A DNA stretch of 30,000 nt, taken from contig JACVTC010000033.1 in the NCBI GenBank assembly GCA_016946835.1, positions 1,105,001 through 1,135,000 on the forward strand, written 5' to 3'. The notes beneath the pieces are model-generated. The model saw only the letters and a list, made by a program, of their open reading frames with translations. It made no database searches and was not told the origin of the DNA. Position 1 is the first letter of the stretch, and each line of letters begins with the position of its first letter. Made by a program: the position numbers and the translations under genes. This DNA comes from Neocallimastix lanati (nom. inval.) (Eukaryota; Neocallimastigomycota; Neocallimastigomycetes; Neocallimastigales; Neocallimastigaceae). Positions 23,260-30,000 of the stretch are shown one piece after another.

Positions 23260-23608
23260 TATTTAATTATATATATATTTATAATAGACCTCAACGACAT
23301 TAGATACTTCCTCTATATCATATACTTCAAATTATAATATTTTCCGTGATTTTTATGAACAAGTTATAGATCAAAGTGATATAATAAATTATAGTATATC
23401 AAAACAGTATCATCCCACTTTGTCAGTTGTCTCAAGTTTAAATCAATCTATACCCAAGAAGAAATGGGGATTTAAATATAATTCTGAAATGTTTACTAAA
23501 ACTAATATAGGAAATTCATATAAAATACAATCGTCCCCTGATTTAACTGATATATCATTAAAATTAAGATTAATATCTACACAACTTCATTCTAAACTTC
23601 CACGATAG
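21492..23608 (+). CDS. RABL3: RABL3-like Rab-family small GTPase with degenerate G3 motif
   Basis: Atypical Rab-like GTPase. Six exons: 21492-21537, 21961-22052, 22273-22333, 22487-22657, 22890-23050 and 23288-23608; 852 nt, 283 residues, frame kept at GT..AG junctions. The P-loop GDPSVGKT is at residues 13-20, split by intron 1. LCQNEV and SPTIGC (switch I, T38) match RABL3/LIP1 proteins. KGIILVHDLSNNKSYKNLWK matches the RABL3 GIILVHDLTNKKS block. G4 is NKAD (150-153). A G5-like TSTTLDTSS follows. The G3 position, WDxxG in relatives, reads IETNN (62-66) in YYLEFIETNNRCKHPKTRE, so the switch II Asp and Gly are missing. There is no C-terminal prenylation cysteine, as in RABL3. The C-terminal Ser-rich extension is longer than human RABL3 (236 aa, from memory). 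The small exon 3 is the least certain splice call, but it restores frame and homology. Confidence 0.85.
21775..21913. repeat. (AAAAT)n pentanucleotide microsatellite and poly(A) in RABL3-like intron 1
   Basis: About 22 copies of AAAAT followed by an A run of roughly 27, then CAAAAAC-type variants up to the 3' splice site. This A-rich sequence replaces the usual pyrimidine tract before the acceptor at 21960, which is unusual. Confidence 0.9.
22444..22481 (+). repeat. Poly(T) tract at RABL3-like exon 4 acceptor
   Basis: A T run of 38 that ends only five bases before the AG at 22485-22486, so it serves as the polypyrimidine tract. A similar run at 23220-23258 precedes exon 6. Confidence 0.9.
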
Positions 23609-23876
23609 TAGGTTTTATCCATTCATAATAAAAATTGCTAATCCTTAAATAACGATAATGCTTAAGATAAGATGAAAAAAAATAGTAATAATACAATATA
23701 AATAGTTTTTGATTTAATATATACATATATATAATAGCATTGTATTCATATTTGATATTATATTAAATAATTAAAATTATTATATTTATAAATTCAATCA
23801 GATAAAAATGATAATAATATTTGTAATAATATAATAATAATTCTAGTATTTTTTAACAATTTTGAAATATATATCT

Positions 23877-23880
23877 AAAA

Positions 23881-23955
<75 letters not shown>

Positions 23956-23974
23956 CTAACTAACTAACTAACTA
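23877..23974. repeat. (TAAA)n tract grading into (CTAA)n
   Basis: About 19 copies of TAAA followed by about five copies of CTAA, then mixed units. The shared TAA core suggests that a point change in one unit was spread by slippage. Confidence 0.9.
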
Positions 23975-24013
23975 AATAAATAAATAACTAAATAGCTAAC
24001 TAACTAAATAAAT

Positions 24014-24172
24014 TAATAGATGAATAAATTAATAAATTATAAGTTAAAAAATAAATAGATGAATAAATTAATAAATAAATAAATAGGTAAAAATAAATAA
24101 ATAGATGAATAAATTAATAAATAAATAGGTAAAAAATAAATAAATAGATGAATAAATTAATAAATAAATAAG
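24014..24172. repeat. Minisatellite with ATAGATGAATAAATTAATAA core
   Basis: Four copies of the core start at about 24016, 24055, 24101 and 24144, spaced 39, 46 and 43 bp. They are separated by AAAT units and AGGTAAAAA linkers. It follows directly on the tetranucleotide tract and probably grew from it. Confidence 0.85.
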
Positions 24173-25144
24173 CTTTAACTTTAATTAAAAATTTATATTT
24201 ATGTATAATAATAAACTTTATTAATTTCAAACTTTAAAAACATAAAAAAAAAAAAAAAAAAGTGTAGAAGAAAAGTAAAATTATACTTTTGATATATTTA
24301 TATTTAGATATTTTTAGCTTGTAGGTATCATTTCATTTTATCACAGTTGATGCAAATATATTTAAGTTTTAAAGGATTTTTTTTTCTTTAATAAATATTA
24401 CAACAACAACAACAACAACAAAAAAAAAAAAAAAAAAAAAAAATAAATAGTATTATTATTTTTTTAAATAAATTATGCTCTACAATCAAGATTTTTTTTT
24501 TTTTTGGAAAAATTAAAATTTTGGATGATAAATAACAATATATATATATATATATTTTAAAGAAATATTAAGTTTTATCAAAAATATTGTTTTGTTTTAA
24601 CTGAAAAAAAAATTAATTTTCATTATCATTATTAAATAATTGAACATAATATCTACTTTTAAATATATTTAAAATAGTTTATGATATTGTTATATAAATA
24701 TAATAAAATTATAATACATATATTTTATTATTATGAAATAAAATGATATTAACTTAATAAAAATAGATTAAAAAAATACTGTTTTAAAAAATATATATAT
24801 ACTTTTTAATTTTTTATAATAAAATGATTTTAGTTTATAATCAGTTTTAAATAACATTTTGAATTATAATTAATATTAGTTTCATTTTTTTAATTGGACT
24901 TTTCTATTATAATGAAAATGATATTTATTTTGTTAATATTTTTAATAATACATAATAAATATATATTTTATATATTTCATAAAATATTAAAATATCAAAT
25001 TTAATATCAAAAAAAAAAAAGTTAATTTACTTTTTTTTTTTTTTTTTCTTTTGTATTATTATTATATTTTAAAATTTGATTTTATTTTTACTTTATTACC
25101 ATAATATAGAATTATTAGTATTTTAAATTGTATAGATAATAATT

Positions 25145-25191
<47 letters not shown>

Positions 25192-25801
25192 AAAAATAAA
25201 AGTTTATTTTATATTAATATTCTATAGAAACAGGATTAAATAGAAAGAGTAACATGCTCAATAAAAATAGAAAAAAAAATATTTTAAATCTTTTACTTTA
25301 TTTAATATAATAATTGTATTCTGGGTATTGAACCTAAGGTAAATTAAAATTAAAACTATAATATAAATATGTTAAAATAAATAAATAAATAAATAAATAA
25401 ATATATATTTAAAAACATGATTTAGTAGGTCATTGTAATTTTAAAATATAATAATAATACTATTAATAAAAATTTTAATTATAAATATATAATTTTATCC
25501 ATTTTTGATTATTAATAAAAGATACTATTAAAGTTATTATGAAGAGGAGAATATCTTTAAAAATAAAAAAAAAAGAAAAAGAGGTATTAATATTAATATA
25601 TATTAAATATAAATATAAAAAGTTTAAATATGTATATAAATATAATACATAATTATTTTGATACTTGTAGATTTATTTTTATTCTTAGTATTTCTTTATT
25701 AATTTTATTATATTTTATTTTTTTTTTTTTTTTTTTGATATTATCATAATAATAATAATAATAATAATAAAATAATAATAATATTATTATTATATATATA
25801 T

Positions 25802-25851
<50 letters not shown>

Positions 25852-26442
25852 TCTATTATTATTACTATTATTATAATTATAATTATAATTATATTTTCGA
25901 TAGTGTTATTATCTTCTTTTTCATTTATTTTAATAAAACTATTATTACTATAATATCATTTTATGATTTTTTTATACTTGTTCGTTATTTTTTAATTATT
26001 AATATTTTTTTTATAAATATTTATAAAAATGAAATAATGAACAGATAAATTATATCTATTATTATATAATTATATTCAATTATATTCAATTTATCATAGT
26101 TAATTTATTTATTTATTTATTTATTATTATTATTATTATTTTATAAATAATATTTTTACTTTATTTATTTTTTTTCTTTTGTTATATCTTATTTGGTTTA
26201 TCTTCTTCATTATTATTATTTTTTTTTTTTAATTAAACTATCTTTAATCAATACTATCTCTAATTCATTTTCATTATTCATAAAATACAAATAAACAACA
26301 TAAAAAAAACAACAAAAAAAAAAAAAAAAATAAGAAAAAAAAAGAAAAAAAGAAAAAACAAACAATAACAAAAAAAAAAAAATAACAATATCAACAAAAA
26401 AGAAAAAATAATAACATTAAAATATATATTACAAATTATCAG

Positions 26443-26473
<31 letters not shown>

Positions 26474-26723
26474 TATAAATATTTTATTTATTATTTAATT
26501 ACTATTTTTGTTTATACATATTTTATTTATTATTTAATACATAATTTATTTATTATTTAATTACTATATTTTTTTTATACATATTTTATTTATTATTTAA
26601 TACATATTTTATTTATTATTTAATTATTATTATTATTATTATTATTATTTTTTATTTAAGGACAAAAAAAAAAAAAAAAAATTCGATTTTAAATAATTTT
26701 AGTTAATTTTTTTTTTTTTAACA

Positions 26724-26880
26724 ATGGAAGAAATTACAACTATTTTCGTGGTTGGATTTCCAGATGATATGAATGAGAGGGAATTCCAAAACATGTTTAT
26801 TTTTAATCAAGGTTTTGAAGCTGCTACTTTAAAGATCCCAGCCCCAAATAAAGATGGAAGGAAACAAATTGTAATTATTT

Positions 26881-26919
<39 letters not shown>

Positions 26920-29172
26920 TTTTTTAATTTTATTTTATTTTATTATTATAGTTGTATATCAAGAACATAAAATAATTCATAATAATGATTATGAATAATT
27001 AATATATATTTATTTATATTTAAAATTTATCTTTTATATTTCAAAAAATATATATATATATAAAATGATTAATATAATTAAAAAAAAAAAAATTAATAAT
27101 ATATATATTTATAACATTTTTTTTTTTAATATTAGATTGGTTTTGCAAAATTTCATACAAAAATGGATGCCTTAAATGCTATGGAAGTTTTGACCGGAAG
27201 ACAAATTGATTTTGAAAAAGGTAGTGTTTTAAAGGCTGAAATGGCGAAAAAGAATTTGCATACTAAAAAAATCATGATGAATATGTACTATCCTGCTTCA
27301 TCAATGAAAAATACTTGTATGCAATACTATAATTCAATGCCTGATAATATTAATAATTGTATAAATTTTAATAATAATATGGCCAATAATCCTTGTAATC
27401 CATTATTAAATGATGATAATAAAGTTTATCCATTAAATAATTTAAATAGAGGAATATCTAATCCTGCGATGGGTCCATTAACTAATAATTGTAAGTGTAG
27501 AAGAAAAAAAAAAGAATATTTATATATTAAAATGATTATTATTATTATTATTATTTAGAAAATTTTATTTATATATATATATGTATGTATTTTTTTTATA
27601 ATCTAATTAAATTGCTTAATATATACATATATTTATTTTTGTATATATACAGTTATGATGCCTGGAGCAAGAGAAAGAAATGGTAATATGAATACAGTTT
27701 CCCAACCATTTATGGATCAGAATTTAGCATTATATAATGGTAATAGAAATTTATATAAATTGCCAAATTATCAAAATATGGATATGAATCATTCTGCCAT
27801 TGCTTTAAATAATAGTAAACCCACTTTTGATAAATTATATAAGAATGGTCCAGGAAATAGTAACAGCGTACCTAATAGTGCTACTACCTCTACTAATTCT
27901 TTATATGGTAATAGTATCTTTAACTTTTTATCAGAAAATACAGGTGTTCCAAAGGGATTAAAACAGCCAACACTTCAAAATAATAATTTATTCTCTTTCA
28001 ATAAGCCGATTCAGAAGCCCCTTCAGCAACAAAATACATTTGTTTCAACATCTTCAGGCTTCATTAATAATGTGTACAGACAACCATCCTCTTTATTAGA
28101 TTCTGATTTCTCCATTAATAATAATAATAATAATAATAAGAGCAACAACAATATCAACAACAACAACAACAACAATAATAATAATCAATTTAATTCTACT
28201 GCTACCAATAATAATTCAGTGATTGCTGTTCCAAACAACCTTAATACTAAGTTTAATAAAAGTAGTGTTGATGCCTCATTTTCAAATGATCTCTACACTA
28301 ATAATTTCAATTACCCATTAAGCTACTTTACCGAAAGTAATGATATGATGAAGAATAGAACTTCTCTTCCAACCTCTTTACTTGAAAATGGTAGTAAGGA
28401 TACCTCCTTAGAAGAATTAAAGAAGAAAGTAGTAAGTCCATTATCGAATTCCTCTACGACGACACCATTATTCTTCTCCTCCCCAATTAATAAAACTCCT
28501 GGATTTATGGATTCTACTTTAGATATAAGTAATAAATTCTGTAATTTAAGTCTTAACAACACCATGAATATCGATAAATCGGTGGCTCCAATTTCCAAGG
28601 GTAATCATGTTAATGGTAGTAAGGATAGTGAAGAATTTGATGAAACCACAAAAGATGATAATCAAACTACATCGGAAAAGGCAAAGACTGATTTAGATTT
28701 TACTAATATTTCTTCCATGAGTGGTAGCCATATTTTTAAAAATAATAATTTCACTTTTAATTTATTTAGTGGTGGTGAAAGTTCCCCAAATATTTTGGAT
28801 TCTTTAAATAAAAATGATTCCGTAAATTTAATTTCAAAGTTTTCTTCTTCCTCTATGAACTTACCATATAAGTATAAGAAGTCAAACTTTGAAAAATTAA
28901 ATGAAAAAGAAGTAGAACCCACGCTTAAGTCCAGTGAAGGAAGTTCCTCTACCATCAATAGTGATAATGATGTTATTACCAATGCTAAAAGTAATACTTC
29001 TCTTAACAGTGCTTCTGAATTCACTCTTAATGAAGGAGCAGCAGATAATAAAACCGAACCAGAATCTTCTATTTTTTCTTCATTATCAAATTTAACAAGT
29101 GAACCAATTATTCCACCACAAGTTTATTCGTCTTCAGTTAACAGTAAAACTATTGCAAATGAAAGCAATTAA
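26724..29172 (+). CDS. Scw1-like RNA-binding protein with one N-terminal RRM
   Basis: RNA-binding protein with its RRM at residues 4 to about 85 and a long disordered tail. Exons 26724-26870, 27136-27490 and 27653-29172 give 2022 nt, or 673 residues; introns are GTAATT..AG (265 nt) and GTAAGT..AG (162 nt). RNP2 is IFVVGF (7-12) and RNP1-like QIIGFAKF (48-55). FPDDMNEREFQNMF, GFEAATLKIP and GSVLKAEMAKKNLHTKK match the first RRM of fungal Scw1-type proteins, which act in cell wall integrity and mRNA control. The rest is rich in Asn and Ser, with a poly-Asn stretch at about residues 322-345 from AAT/AAC repeats. The family, as I recall it, usually has a second RRM near the C-terminus; none is seen here before the stop. 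The 5' leader is long and A-rich. Confidence 0.85.
26885..26914 (+). repeat. Poly(T) tract in RRM gene intron 1
   Basis: A T run of about 30 that begins about 14 nt after the 5' splice site, so it sits near the donor rather than the acceptor. Confidence 0.85.
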
Positions 29173-30000
29173 AAGTAAAAAAAAAAAAAAAAAAAGTTTT
29201 TAAGTAAATAAAATTATCAGTATTATAAAAAAAATATTATTATATTAATTAAATATATATAAACAATTAAATAATAAAATATGATTATTAGTAAATACGT
29301 AAACGATAAAAACTTTTTTTTTTTTTTTAAAAAAAATAATATATATTTATACATATATATACACATATATACATAAAAAAAGCAAAACAAAAAAAAAAAA
29401 AGAAAAAAACAAAAAAAGCACATATAAAAAAACAAAACAAAAAAAAAAAAATTTCAATTGTAATTATAATACAAATATAAAAAAATACAAAAAGATTTAT
29501 TAATAAATAATAGATAAATATAAAAATCGCAAAAATGAAAAATAAATGATAATAATAAACAAAAACCAACTAATAAAAAAAAAAAAAAAAAAAAAAAAAC
29601 TCTTGACAATACAAGTAAACAATGAACATTATAAAAAAAAAAAAAAAAAAGCAAATATATATTCTCAATTAACATATAAAATATAACCATTTAAGTATAT
29701 ATAAAAAAAACCCAATAATTCAATTCATATTAATTATATATATATATATTTCTAATAATAGTAATAAAATAGTTTGTATATATCATACTTATAAATATAT
29801 ATATATATATTAATACCTTTTGTTATCTCTTTTATTATTTTTTCTATTAATATTATATTTTATAGTTGTATTATATATATAGTTTTTAATTATAAATATT
29901 ATTTTTTATTAATAATAATTAATATTTTTAAATAACTAATATGTAATATTATATTTAAAAAGAAAAAAAAAATTATATAAAAAATATCATTAATATACTG
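29173..30000. other. 3' flank of the RRM gene, A-rich low complexity
   Basis: A-rich sequence with long A runs (about 29178-29195 and 29577-29599) and CAAAA motifs, then TATA-type repeats to the window end. The minus-strand open frames here encode Phe/Ile/Tyr-rich peptides that follow from base composition, so I call no gene. Confidence 0.7.

Larger units (their letters stand above)
23609..26723. other. Large intergenic region before the RRM gene
   Basis: About 3.1 kb with no supportable gene: tetranucleotide and minisatellite repeats (listed separately), CAA repeats (about 24400-24420), poly(A) at 24420-24443, and poly(T) at 25147-25187 and 25805-25849. The final 450 bases (26281-26440 A-rich with CAA/AAC, then TTA repeats) resemble a long A-rich 5' leader of the RRM gene. 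A segment at about 25228-25340 has slightly more mixed sequence but no recognisable product. Confidence 0.6.

Noticed and set aside
25318-25345. tRNA T-arm-like segment (reverse complement GGTTCAATACCC)
   Set aside because: The flanking stem bases do not pair, and no D-arm, anticodon arm or acceptor stem can be drawn around it.
28323-29024. Two minus-strand open frames (28323-28598 and 28662-29024) opposite the RRM gene
   Set aside because: Antisense shadows of the low-complexity Asn/Ser-rich exon; no start context or family signal.
1-30000. CRISPR arrays, operons, ribosome binding sites and other bacterial features
   Set aside because: Spliced nuclear genes and eukaryotic protein families show this is eukaryotic DNA; the direct repeats seen lack the spacer structure of CRISPR.

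Overview
The window looks like nuclear DNA from an anaerobic rumen or gut fungus (Neocallimastigomycota; Neocallimastix, Piromyces or Anaeromyces type). The evidence is the very high A+T content by eye, intergenic DNA made of homopolymers and microsatellites, genes with many short GT..AG introns, ankyrin repeats of the 'GADINKE..NGETPLFNAC' style that I associate with these fungi, and an RNA-binding protein of the fungal Scw1 type. The phylum call is inference; I could not run a search. Dictyostelium is the main alternative and fits less well.

Layout: (1) 1423-3705, minus strand: RPN9/PSMD13, a 26S proteasome lid subunit, 7 exons, 393 aa. (2) 5131-5976, plus: RPL10 (uL16) copy 1, 3 exons, 218 aa. 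(3) 6334 to about 7370: decayed, possibly Gag-like retroelement remnant, interrupted by frameshifts and by TAA/TAG stops that sit where Gln is plausible. (4) 8223-10487, plus: ankyrin-repeat pseudogene with five separate lesions. (5) 10488-13870: gene-free, repeat-rich DNA, including a locally GC-richer cluster of diverged direct and inverted repeats. (6) 13871-15327, plus: RPL10 copy 2, with the same protein but an 800-nt first intron and no second intron. (7) 16650-19636, plus: a CMTR1-like cap 2'-O-methyltransferase homologue, 11 exons including a 13-nt microexon, 433 aa, with most catalytic positions substituted. (8) 21492-23608, plus: RABL3-like small GTPase, 6 exons, 283 aa, with a degenerate G3 motif. 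(9) 26724-29172, plus: Scw1-like protein with one N-terminal RRM and a long Asn/Ser-rich tail, 3 exons, 673 aa.

The genes do not form a pathway. RPL10, RPN9 and the RRM protein are housekeeping or regulatory genes. The duplicated RPL10 pair brackets a block of about 8 kb of dead DNA (retroelement remnant, ankyrin pseudogene, repeats). All splice models were built by hand by joining reading frames across GT..AG introns; in each gene the exon lengths add up to an intact frame.

Most notable: the CMTR1-like protein appears to be a pseudoenzyme, the neighbouring RABL3-like GTPase lacks its DxxG motif, the two RPL10 copies share a 479-bp identical tract between unrelated introns, and a 90-nt near-perfect hairpin lies just upstream of the CMTR1-like gene.
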